Of a stretch of DNA of 64,000 bases, positions 10,885-21,529 are shown piece after piece. Location: NCBI RefSeq assembly GCF_963676685.1, contig NC_092353.1, forward strand, positions 7,530,207 to 7,594,206. The letters are read 5' to 3'. Position 1 is the first letter of the stretch. Each line of letters begins with the position of its first letter. This DNA is from Mytilus edulis (lineage: Eukaryota; Mollusca; Bivalvia; Mytilida; Mytilidae). The position numbers were made by a program, and so were the translations under genes. The notes beneath the pieces were generated by a model. It saw nothing but the letters and a program-made list of their open reading frames with translations. It ran no database searches and had not been told where the DNA came from.

Positions 10885-13800
10885 ATGGTGCCTAACTTCC
10901 AAGATTTATCATTTTTGTTGAAAATAATGTGGATCTGTATCACTGAAACAAAAGGTAAATAGAACTAAGATAAAAGAAGCGAAAACTCATTTGTTAAAAA
11001 TATATACAGCTTGATTTGTTAAAAATTGTTTTTTACAGTTACGGCCTTTTATAGTGGACTATGCGGCATTGTTTTTTTCTCACCGATGAAGGCTGTATAC
11101 ACGGTTGCCTGTAATTGTTTAAATCCACTTCATTTGAACTTTGGTGGATAGTTATCTCATTGGCAATCATTTTACATCTCCATATTTATTAGAACGGATT
11201 CTAATTAATTTACTTTTGATATCATGAAAAATTAACGGATGTTATTATTTTGTTTTGTTTTGTGCAGCATGGCTGCCTAAAACACACCGTACGGTTAGGT
11301 TATAAAAAACCTAAAAACTAAATCACAATCAGAAACCGTTACGTTTATGTTAACACATTTAAGTTCAATATGTTTCTTCTTTTCTTAATGTCATGCTTAT
11401 ATTTTCTTTATTATGTACAGACACGGACAACATATTGACGACACATATTATGTCTGGTGAAACTGCAGTGCTGCCTTGTCAAAATATACCAGGAAACAAT
11501 GTCATCCAATGGCTCCGTCTAAACCCAAGTAAAAATGTTACGGAAAACACATACACAGACGGACAGACCGTTAATAGTGAATTACCTTTCCATAGAAGAA
11601 TTAGTATTACCAATTCGCCCGAGGATAGATACGACTTGACTATTGTGAATGTGTCTAAAAAGGATGAAGGAACATACAGATGTGCGTTTATTCAAGGTAC
11701 CAAAGTAAGGTCACACGATGTTCGTTTGTTTGTACAAGGTGAGCAAATTCAGGATTTTATTATTTTTTTTATATTGATTTCATTCAATTGCACATCGTTT
11801 TCCTCTGCATTACAATATACGTGTTTTTTTTTTATAATTCTCAGATACAGTATGAAGATATAATTTTGAGTTGAGTTTATATTTTTACGAGTCATTTGAA
11901 CTTTTTTTTTCGCATGTGACCAGGTTTTTCCCCGTTATTTATACTGAAGAGGAGGAAACATTTTTTTTTAAATACTAGATATAAAAGTAACTGAGATGTA
12001 ACTGATAGATTCAGTCAATGGATATGCCAGGCAATGAATAAAAAAGGCAACAGTAGTATACCACTGTTCAAAAGTCATAAATCATTTGAGAGAAAACAAA
12101 CAAGGGCTACACACTAAAACCGAGGAAAACACATCATCTATAAGAGGAACGACACGAAACAACAGAACATGTGGAACAAAAAAACACAACAATGCAACAT
12201 AAATAGAAACGAAATATTAGATTTCAACTGCCATGATGATATTCATGACGTGGTACAGGACATTTTAAGAAAAAAAGGTGGGTTGAACATGGTTTCGTGA
12301 CTAGCCAAACCTATGCACTGTATGGCAATGTTAAGGATATCGCTAAAATGACAACATCACATGACGGGAATACAGTGCAAATAAATGCGTGAACACACAA
12401 GACAGAGAAATACATAAATAAATAATATAATACATTTGTACTAATAGAACATTTAGACATGCTAACCACAGAATAGCAAAGAATAACTAAAATTAATTTC
12501 GGACAATACACAAACGCAGCTTATAAGAATTACGAATGCATCAACGAAAAACGAGAAAATTTAAAAATAAGTACTCTTTTGAAATGGATTTTTGCTGTGT
12601 GGTTAATGATACAAATCAAGATTGGGAAACTAAATGGTCAATCAATTATACCAATGTTACCTAAATCTTTAAAAACAAAATTGTTGCCAAACACTTGACA
12701 AATATGGGATTGCCCCCGCAGATAAATCCCCAAACTCCATCATTTTTGTGTGTAAATCACTGCACGATAAATGAAATAGGTATTGACCATTCACTTGGGA
12801 ATTCAACATATAACCCCAGGACACATACTAAAGAGAAAATCTCGGTTTCTTATAAGTCTGTTCTATGTTTTTTGGGTATTTGAACTGGATCTTCCAGGTG
12901 ATCCACGGAACTTCTTTCTAAATTATTATTATCAATTTTATCAGCGATCAAAGCCGGTTTTTAAAGTTATTGTGAAATTACCTATTCTATAGGTGGCGTA
13001 AATCAGATATGAATACTTAGAAATCATTAAGATCTTTTAGAGTACATACCATTTAAGATTCTTTCATTTTGCAATAGGATTATCTACACTTTTGGCAATT
13101 ATTCCTGCTTCAAACAAAATAATTCTCCGAAAATGATATTATAAAAATGCTTGATTTCTTGATTGGCAACATATTTTTCACGTTTAGAGGACACGTTTAG
13201 TAACAAACAATCGACATTCTCATGGGAACCAACGGTACCACTCTTCTTGCGTCTGACGTATAAAATTATAATTCTGGTACCTTTATCCACTATAAGCATG
13301 TCAAAATGTACTATTGTGCTATTTATTTGATTATTTCTATGTCCTCAATGTTCTTGCATTTATTTGTACTGTAGTCTTGTCATGTTATGTAGTTATTTTA
13401 GTGTTAATTTTAACATTGCCATAAAAACGCGATGTTCGGCTAGCCACAAAACCAGGTTCAACCCACCATTGTTTCTTAACATGATCTGTACCAAGTCATG
13501 AAAATAACAGTTGTCATCTCATGGTTCGTTTCTGTGTGTGTTGCATTGTCGTTTGTTTTTGTTGCACTTCAGTTTTCTGTTGTTTCGTTGGTTTCCTATT
13601 ATAGTAAATGTTTTTCCCTCGGTTTTAGCTTGTACCCCTGATTTGTTTTCCCTCATTAGATTTATTACTTTCGAACAGCATTATACTACTGTTGCCTTTT
13701 TTTTTTTTTGCTGACTTTATTCTTATGAGGTTGACATCTTACAGAAACGTTTTAGGAAGAAAGAAAAGAAATTTGCAGTATCGTTTAACTTTACTTTCCG

Positions 13801-16787
13801 TATGAGGAGGATGTTCTCAAACTAAATAATCCAAAATTTTGTGACTATTTTAAAAATGCATATATCCCGTAAAACTTGAGATAAAGGATACAACAGATAC
13901 AGTTACTTCTGCATCAAATCTTATCAAACATCTGAAAATGGACATTGAGTGTTGGTTGGAGTATAAATCTCCAATTGATACGATAATCTCGGGCCTGTAT
14001 TTCCTATCATGATTTCTTTAATAGAGACTTGCTGCTCATTAGGAAGCTATTTAACCAAGAGTTCAAAATAATGCAGTTGAAATCAGTCCGTCGTAAATTT
14101 TACGGACGCCATCACGAGTTGTTTGACCGTAATGGAATATCCATTTCGCAGATAATAGAGGATATATATTTATACTGTCGTCACTACAATCCCGTTCCTT
14201 TTTCATGAACGTGACCTACCAAATTAGACTTATTACCGGATGTGTACTAACTTGAGCTACTCGATAGGTTCCAAATGTGCAGCGGTATCTGCTGACCCTT
14301 CCGGAGCACCTGATATAATCCTCAGTTTGGCGTGGGGTTCGAGTCTAGTCTTTAGTTTTTTGTGTACCTTTATGTGTTTTTGTGTTTAATTGTTCTTTTA
14401 CAAACGTATCTAAAGAAAATGCATTTTTAAAACTTATGTTTCTTAACTTTACAGACACTTATTAAATAAAAGACTATTTTGAGATTTTAATTTTTTTTAT
14501 TCATTTTTAAGAACAGTCCAGGTTTTTTAAGGGGCGTCCAGTTTGTTCGACTGAATAAAAAAAAAACTGAATATACTTAATTATGATTCATTTAAAGTTA
14601 ATATTATACGTATACGAACAGCTTCAAATAAAGTATTTTCAAAACACCAGGCATATCACACCCTTAACAGTTTTCTAATTATGCCGTACTTCGACATTTA
14701 ATAAAAAAAAAATGTAACTGGTAAGTACATACTATTTTTATTAATTGCTAAGATGCCACCAATGCTGATCGAAAGAAAACAACAAAATATACGGACAAAC
14801 AAACGCAAAAAAAAACCAGGACTTTTGATTTGAGTCTCTTTTAGTCATATACCTCTTTAACTGGTCCAGTTCTTATATAATCTTGACTTTCAAATGCTTG
14901 GCTTTCAGAATTCATGATGTAGATGCGTTTCGGGTACATACCTGACAAAGTATTGTTTTCATTTATAAGTGTTGAAGTTTATGTTAAACCTAATTCCTTT
15001 TTTTTTGTACAGAACAAGATGATATTCCACCAGTGAATTTAGAGATATGTGGAAATTCGACCTGTTCATACATAGTACCTGCAAAGTCCGAATTAAGTAA
15101 ACATATAATTGTCATTTTTTTTTTAATTTGTCTTTTGCAATGCTTTTCATCTCAAAACTTGATAAATGCAGGCTTAATATAGCATTTTACTCTTTAAAAG
15201 ATGGTGTTGTGATAACAAAATTCTGTAATGGCCTATTTCAATTCAGTTGGTATTTAAACAGAGGTGAGTTAATTTCTCTAATTATATCATGTATATGGCA
15301 ATCTATCTCTTTCCGGATCCATTTTATAAAATAATTCAACCAACGTGTTATTGCCGATGAACTCATAAGTTTAAAGGTCATAACCTTTATTAAGACAAGT
15401 TTAGACAATTTTATTCTTTAAAACCACTTTATACACATTGGTACAAAGAATGAAATAGTAATACATAGTATACAAAATAAATTGTGCACATGACAAGATA
15501 AGAATGTGACAATTTCTATACAAGATCGTTTAGTTATTATAATAGAAAATAAAATAGACAACGGCTAATCAGGAAGACCTGCTAGTGAACTTATTACCTT
15601 TATAAATTTACATGTATATTTTTTAACTTATTCCTACATATTGTTTGTAATAATTTACAAAATCTAATTTCATTTACTCTGTTACAATAACAATTATCAA
15701 AAAATAGTGTTCTTGTGTATCTAGGGATCTACAATTCATGAGCTTAATGAATGAAACAACATGATCTAACAGGTGCTAATGCAATTAAAGCCTTGTGGAA
15801 TGTGGAAGGCACTCGAAGGGTTTTTTGTTAATCAAAAATAGGAATTTATTTGATTATCATTAGAGATACATATTTTTACGTAGATTATAGGATTTATTCA
15901 ATCTCGCCAAGGCTCAGACATTAAAATTTTATAATTAAACTATCTCTATTGGATTAATCCGATAATCCACTGGTACCAATGTACGAGTTGTCCATTGCCA
16001 TCATTATCAGAAAATTATGCTGTTTTACAGTTTACAAGTTTCATCATATGCACGAATATAGATTTCGATTTGTTGAATTTAGGAGAAGGCTATTTATTGA
16101 AAAAAAAATAGTTATTGAATATAAGTTTAGAATAGGAAAGACTTATTATCATGATTTATTTCATTTATAAAATGTATGTCATGCAAATATTAATGATAAC
16201 TCCTTTTTCCACCATTCAAATAATGTGTTTTATTTCAAACTGATATGATTACTATTTCAGGTTTTACTATCAATTCACTTTTTGGAATATCTGGCACAAT
16301 TGGCGGCTGTATGATTGTTGTTGCAGCATCTGTTGCACTGCACGTTCTGTTTAGGAGATGTAAAGCCACTCCACGAGACAAAGGTACGACCATTGCAAGT
16401 GTAGATGCGTTTTGGAGTTCCCCGACATTGTCATCTGACAGTTATGTTTTTGATAATGACTTAACACAAGAAACCTTCCTGGAAAATGTACAAGAGTCGG
16501 AGAATGAACGTTTACACGGTATCCAAACACATTTGACCAACATAACTAATAAAGGGGCAACTAGAAGAAACCAGAAAGAACATAGTCCTCAACAAAATAC
16601 TTCAGATGAAAATATTATGATAGTCGCGGACAACAATTATGAGGAAAGCTATGATCAAAGATTACAATTACATGTTGATATTCCACATGTGTATGATGAA
16701 TGTGGAGGAGTACTTTCATCCACAGCGACAAATACATACCAATCTTTGACGAGGAACTGGAAAGATACCCCTCATCTTTATCAATGA
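10885..16787 (+). CDS. Single-pass immunoglobulin-domain receptor with tyrosine-containing cytoplasmic tail
   Basis: Exons 10885-10954, 11421-11738, 15013-15096 and 16261-16787 all join in phase 1 and give 332 residues. Residues 1-23 contain a hydrophobic stretch that serves as a plausible, not ideal, signal peptide. Residues 27-128 form one V-type Ig domain: Cys43, Trp54, then DxxDxGxYxC-like text (Asp105, Glu106, Gly107, Tyr109, Cys111), with NxS/T sites at 62 and 100. Exon 3 adds a short linker with two cysteines. Residues 164-188 are a transmembrane helix followed by RRC. The 144-residue tail contains several tyrosines, including a YQSL motif near the C-terminus, which could act as an endocytic or SH2-docking site. 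The ligand is unknown. An extra exon-like segment (15172-15263) does not fit this frame and has its own entry. The first exon is the weakest part of the model. Confidence 0.82.
11035..11185 (+). repeat. Family B fragment in intron 1 of the Ig receptor
   Basis: acggccttttatagtggac, ttggtggatagttatctcat and tggcaatcattttacatctc mark a diverged copy inside the intron. Confidence 0.6.
12030..12480 (-). repeat. Dispersed repeat family D, reverse copy
   Basis: Contains ggcaacagtagtataccact, aaaccgagg, tggtacaggacattttaa and ggtgggttgaacatggtttc. It is in opposite orientation to the copy at 13320-13720, so the two could pair as an inverted repeat in the Ig receptor intron 2. Confidence 0.75.
13320..13725 (+). 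repeat. Dispersed repeat family D, forward copy
   Basis: Shows accaggttcaacccaccatt, atctgtaccaagtcatgaaa, cctcggttttagcttgtacc and gaacagcattatactactgttgcc. It runs directly into the reverse transcriptase remnant at 13730, suggesting that family D may be the upstream non-coding part of that same retroelement. Confidence 0.72.
13730..14360 (+). pseudogene. Decayed retroelement reverse transcriptase C-terminus
   Basis: Conceptual translation with frame changes gives LEIKDTTDTV-like text near 13880-13905, then about 14020-14180 RDLLLIRKLFNQEF and RKFYGRHHELFDRNGISISQ. This matches the C-terminal region of a reverse transcriptase family very abundant in bivalves, in which the text after GVYISQLIR is followed by RKFYGRH-HEL. 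In-frame stops and an indel around 13970-13990 make it dead. It lies in intron 2 of the Ig receptor. Confidence 0.78.
15172..15263 (+). other. Exon-like segment in intron 3 of the Ig receptor, out of phase (alternative or damaged exon)
   Basis: This 92-base segment has an AAATGCAG acceptor, a consensus GTGAGT donor, and one reading frame that is open throughout and looks protein-like (Phe/Tyr/Trp strands and one Cys). Its end is phase 1, so it joins correctly to the transmembrane exon at 16261. Its start needs a phase-2 partner, but the exon ending at 15096 is phase 1. Including it therefore creates a TAG after three codons. It could be an alternative exon that truncates the protein before the membrane helix, a former exon damaged by a one-base change, or a chance match. 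Confidence 0.45.
15350..16240. other. Ig receptor intron 4, no other feature recognised
   Basis: AT-rich sequence between the exon-like segment and the transmembrane exon. An open frame at 15979-16170 lacks any support and is best ignored. Confidence 0.4.
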
Positions 16788-16789
16788 TG

Positions 16790-18660
16790 CGCATAACTTG
16801 AGTTTTCATTTGATATTTACTCTATTATATTTGTAAAATTATATCTTAATGAAGCCCGTACTACAACTAAGATTACGTTTTATCAGAATTGTCCTTCTGT
16901 GAAAGTAAACCTTCATATAATTATGTAAATGAATTTGTATTTCTTCATTATAAATTAAATAGGCAGAGCAAACAAAATTAATATAAATGGCAATGATTAA
17001 TTCCATTTCTTGTATAGATAAATGAACACATCGTTATTGGTTGTCTGTCAATTGGCAAGCACATAGTAATGTTACTGCTCAATTCCGACGTTTTGGTGTA
17101 CGATTTTGAAAATAAGAACCAGCGACTCATTTAAAAAAAAACACCTTAGGAGGAAATACACTGATACGTCATAAGCTTTTCCGTATGACGTACGACAATA
17201 TCTACTATAAAACAAAGTGGTATTATAAATCACAAAATTACAGAACGCCTTCACCAAAAAATAATACAGCACGATAGTCTACATTATCGAGTGTAAGAAT
17301 TTTTAGTAACAGTCAGGGAGGAACCATTTAACTTCAAAAAAGGGATATAGTTTTTTGTCGGAGTCAGAAATATTCTTTTCACGCGTATTTTATTTAGTTT
17401 TTAAACGTTATCAATCAAATTATTTTTGAGCAATCGTTACGCATAATTCCTGTTTTTACATGTACTTCAACATTTGTTTGAAACAAAATAAAAAATAATA
17501 ATATCATAACTTAACAATACAGGGAAAACGTATGAAAAAAGAAGGAAAACCATTTAAACCCTTGAGAGACCAACTAGTATCGGTAATTTTCAAATAATGC
17601 TTAAAACATTTTTCAAGTCCGCTAAAGCATGGATTGAAATGTTAGGCATTCAACTTCCTGTGGAGGAAACTGAACCTCTTAACATTTAACTCATCACGTT
17701 TTGATTGGTTACTGTGAAAGTGGTACATTAGCACACATGGTATTAGAAAAACACACAAAAAACAATCGAGAGTGTTAAGTTTTTAAAATATTTCCTTGTT
17801 ATGACCATGTACCATATCCATCTATATATCATTATACATTTATATAATAAATAATAATAAGTGTTACAATAATATATAATAAATAATAATAAGTGTTATG
17901 TCGCCCTTAACCGACAGAGAAACACATGACACGTTTGAATGCCAAAATATAAGTAAGGATAGATAATAATACCGTGAAAGTGCATATGTGTGTAACAGTC
18001 ATATCTAGTATCTGGTTTAAATTTACTGATAACATAATCAATATTTATTACAACAAAAACAATATCAAATGTATAATAATTTCTTGGTTGATTGTATTTT
18101 GTATGTATTTACCTCTTGTTTCACATGTGAATGTGACGGAGTGTTTTTAAATAAAGCATATTGTATTGGTTGAATTTGTTACCTTTTATAATAAGTTTAA
18201 CTCAATTATCTTGGTAAAAAAAGTGTAGACTCATCAATTCTTTAAGGAAGTGAGGGAAAATAATACAATGTAATGCCAATTTGTTTATGTTGTCATCTAA
18301 AATCTGTCATGACCCTTATATACCTTCAATAGCTCTAGTCTTCATTAAATAGGTATATGAATCAATCTTTTCGTCATCATATGCGGATTCAGTACACGCA
18401 TTTGCATTACAACACACTTCCCTATTTTTGACACGAACACGTTCGGCACAGGACAGAGTTTGTTTGAGCTCAAAGATTTACCTTCGCAGGTACAAAGTTA
18501 ATCTTGTAAGTAATCTGGTGACATTTGTCCCATGAAAAATGTTGAGGTTTATCCATTTTTGTCTTCCCAGTTGAATTTTTGAAAGAATTCCGGACACGAA
18601 CAGGACCTCTTATACCTTTGGTACAATGAAACAGCCACCAACGATGATGCACTGTCAGTC
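16790..18660. other. 3' flank of the Ig receptor; no gene seen
   Basis: Contains a small direct duplication at 17840-17900 (tataataaataataataagtgtta twice). A late AATAAA-like site lies near 18150 (aaataaagc), which could end a long 3'UTR. Nothing else is supportable. Confidence 0.35.
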
Positions 18661-18734
18661 AATTGAAAGAGTTATCTTGACCTCTCTTCACTTTTATCTG
18701 ACGAATTCTGAAATCAATTGTGGATTGATAATAA

Positions 18735-18850
18735 AATTGAGAATGGAAATAGGGAATGTGCCAATGAGACCATAACCCGACCATAGAGCAGACAACAATC
18801 GAAGGCCACCAATGGGTCTTAAATGCAGCGAGCAAGCTGTAAGTCTGCTC
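18735..18850 (-). repeat. Family E fragment
   Basis: aattgagaatggaaataggg, atgtgccaatgagaccataa, cccgacc and aaggccaccaatgggtctt correspond to the start of the longer copy at 32655-33270. Confidence 0.7.
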
Positions 18851-19169
18851 CTGCAATGGAATGAAACGTTCCTCACAATCAATTGTCTTCGTGTTGGTGA
18901 CTATATTGTCGGCACTTTGTTTTGTATTAAACATCCCCCTTTGTGTTTTGAAAAACTGTCATCTGGAGCGTAAATATCTTCTTGATTCAGTCAAACTCGT
19001 GCATGGCAATGCCTGTCAAGTACAGACTTACCTCTGCATAAGAAACACAAACACTCTATGAGTACAACGTTTATATCAATGTTCGTGTCCCATATTTCCA
19101 CATTCATAATGTGACTGCACGGCCAATCCCAAATGTAATGACGCGAATGTTGCTACAGAAACTATTTAT

Positions 19170-19729
19170 TTTGAAACACCCAACGAGGACATAATTCATA
19201 AGAGCGCTGGCGGCATAGTGAAGTAATTGTTCTTCTTTTAATGTATCCTTGATATATTCAGACACATCTTGGTGTAGTTTCGACAGACTTCAATTTTCCT
19301 GCAGTAGATATGGCATCCCTTATATTTAGTTCAGAGCTAAACTCTTTATTTGATACCCCTTGGCCCCGCCTGTCTAAATTGTAAGGTGTCATAATATCTA
19401 GTTAGTTTGTTCTGGAGTTTGGCATTTTGGTAAGCATCAGAGACAATCTTGGGCAAACGTGATCGGTACATGTCAAGGATGTGCTGCATGAGAAATGCCT
19501 TTTTATGAAAGAACAGATCATTACTTACAATTGTTATCAATGAATTGACAGCAAGTTCAAATTCTAATTTTTCAGTAACTATTTTACCTGATTGCACAGG
19601 TGTTGACGTCAATAAGTACTTGGTAATGCATGCTGAAAGGTAGACAGCATTTGAAAATAAATCTGTACTCGCAATTATCTTTACCATGCCATGCATGGAT
19701 AAATGATAACTAACATTATCACACCTCAA
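19170..19729 (-). pseudogene. Frameshifted coding remnant of unknown origin
   Basis: The minus strand has an open frame of 127 codons from 19729 to 19346. Just past its stop, two further frames continue with protein-like text: first SNKEFSSELNIRDAISTAG, then an EYIKDTLKEEQLLHYAAS stretch ending near 19180. The whole reads as one alpha-helical protein broken by two frame changes. I do not recognise the family. No splice sites convincingly join the pieces, so a decayed gene or transposon gene is more likely than a live multi-exon gene. Confidence 0.4.
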
Positions 19730-20350
19730 AAGACTGTCAATACGTTCAGACGACTCATTTTTGTGTAGTTTCTGTCATTTTTAAAAATTGTGCTTTTACA
19801 CACAAAACCTGTTTTCATTTCAAACTATAAGTAGTAAACTGAGCGCGAGATCGAATAAAAGTGTCAGGTTGTGAGGATACATATGGATCAGTTTGATCAC
19901 ATATATGGCTTTCTGTTGTTACTAATTAAAAGACGCAACAATTCTGCCTTCGGATATAAGTCTTATAACATCACTGGTGATTCACAACTCTTTCGGTCAA
20001 GGAAAACAGAATATCAAATGAAGTTGGTTGTAGCATCTTCTCGTCACATACCAAATCTCTGCGAAACTTTAATAGGACTGTTCCCCCTACCGCTTGCATG
20101 CATATTAATTTGCTCTGAGGTTGAGCATTCAATTTGACATACAATGTATTTTCTTCCACATAATATCAACTATAGTCATTATCCGGAAAAAACATCTTAA
20201 CCGATATCAAAATCTTATTGACTAAAATATAACTTATTTACAGAAAATACACGATAAAACTACTATATATATTCAAATCTCTCAAAAATAAATTAACTTA
20301 TCCTAGAAAATGTACATTATAACATCGGAACTATATATCAAATTCATTGT

Positions 20351-20749
20351 TTAAGGAAAAAATAAATGGTGGAGCTGATTGACGGATAGGAAATTTCCGT
20401 AATTCAAAAAGGTACAAATGATGTTTTTTTTTGTTGAGTTTTTGACACAATCATTTGGAATTTGCCTAACAAAAGTTGCATGCAGGATCGCAAGAATATA
20501 TTGTGTCCTCTCAAATGTCAAATACTGTTTTTGAATCATATATTTTCTCGTTTTCAAAGAAAATAGCGTTAAGTTTCCATCTGAAAAACAGCCACCTTTA
20601 AGTTTGAAAGTTTTAATAGGAGATGGTATTATATTTATTTCTTTATCATTCCGATGATCCTTGATGATATGTGCATCGAAAATATTTACGAAAATACCGA
20701 GAAATTTGACATAAACAGTTTGTTTTTGGATTTGAAAGTGACTACCCAA
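20351..20749 (-). CDS. Open frame of 132 codons, doubtful
   Basis: The longest uninterrupted minus-strand frame near here starts at 20749. The product is Lys/Ile/Phe rich, with no signal peptide, membrane helix or motif that I recognise. It may belong to the same decayed unit as 19170-19729, which lies on the same strand 600 bases downstream, or be chance. No promoter or splice evidence. Confidence 0.2.
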   Translation of the reverse strand: MGSHFQIQKQTVYVKFLGIFVNIFDAHIIKDHRNDKEINIIPSPIKTFKLKGGCFSDGNLTLFSLKTRKYMIQKQYLTFERTQYILAILHATFVRQIPNDCVKNSTKKNIICTFLNYGNFLSVNQLHHLFFP

Positions 20750-21020
20750 AACCGTAAATTGAGAGGTACCTCATTAAAGGGTTAAAATACAAAAATGTGA
20801 CCATTGAAACTTTTTACGACCAGACGGAAATTAAAATATAGATATTATTCTATCATTTAAAACAATTTGCAGCTGTGAGTTATTCCGGAACATGAAACTC
20901 ATTAACTAGGCGTCTTTGTCGAGGTCGGTTGCAGTACTAATACGATAGAAACATAGCAGGAAAACAACATAACAAATACTGGATGATTCAATTAACATGT
21001 GATTTTTAAAAAAAAACGAC

Positions 21021-21180
21021 ATTAATCCCGACCAATCTTATTTTAGAAGTACTATTTGTAACTGAAAAAAAAAATACGTTGAAATATTAAAGAATTGTAC
21101 ATTAATCCAAACCAATCTTGTGTTAGAAGTACTATTTGTAACTAAACAAACATTACGTTGAAAAAACTAGAGAATTGTCG
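21021..21180 (+). repeat. 79-bp direct duplication
   Basis: Two adjacent copies of attaatccnaaccaatctt, then gttagaagtactatttgtaac and acgttgaaa, starting near 21021 and 21102. It lies 350 bases before the signal-peptide exon of the beta-propeller-like gene. Confidence 0.75.
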
Positions 21181-21529
21181 CATTACACCACTTTACTTCA
21201 AGAATTTGCAGAAACATGATTAATTTTACATACTACTCTTATTATCTGACATTTGTAGTTGTAGAATTATAATATTGAAAATGTATAGCAGTAAATAGAC
21301 GTATGGAAAGACAAGAAACGAAAAAAAATAATATGAAAATAACACTTTTAATAAATACATTCATCCGCAAGCTCATTTCTTGATTTCATCCATCAGGAAC
21401 GCTAAGATCCGAATATTTCAAAACACAGACACGTGATATTATATGACCAGCACTGATATGACTTACGATTGTAAAGGACCGTGACCCTATTAGATAGCAT
21501 ACGATTTGTCACAGATATACGTCACAATC

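Noticed and set aside
11393-11420. Alternative start (ATG at 11393) for the Ig receptor
   Set aside because: It would read through the polypyrimidine tract and acceptor of exon 2. A phase-compatible upstream exon at 10885-10954 with a hydrophobic N-terminus is preferred, though not proven.
18470-18934. Minus-strand open frames as continuation of the decayed gene at 19170-19729
   Set aside because: Part is the family E fragment (18735-18850); the rest needs many frame changes and gave no recognisable motif.
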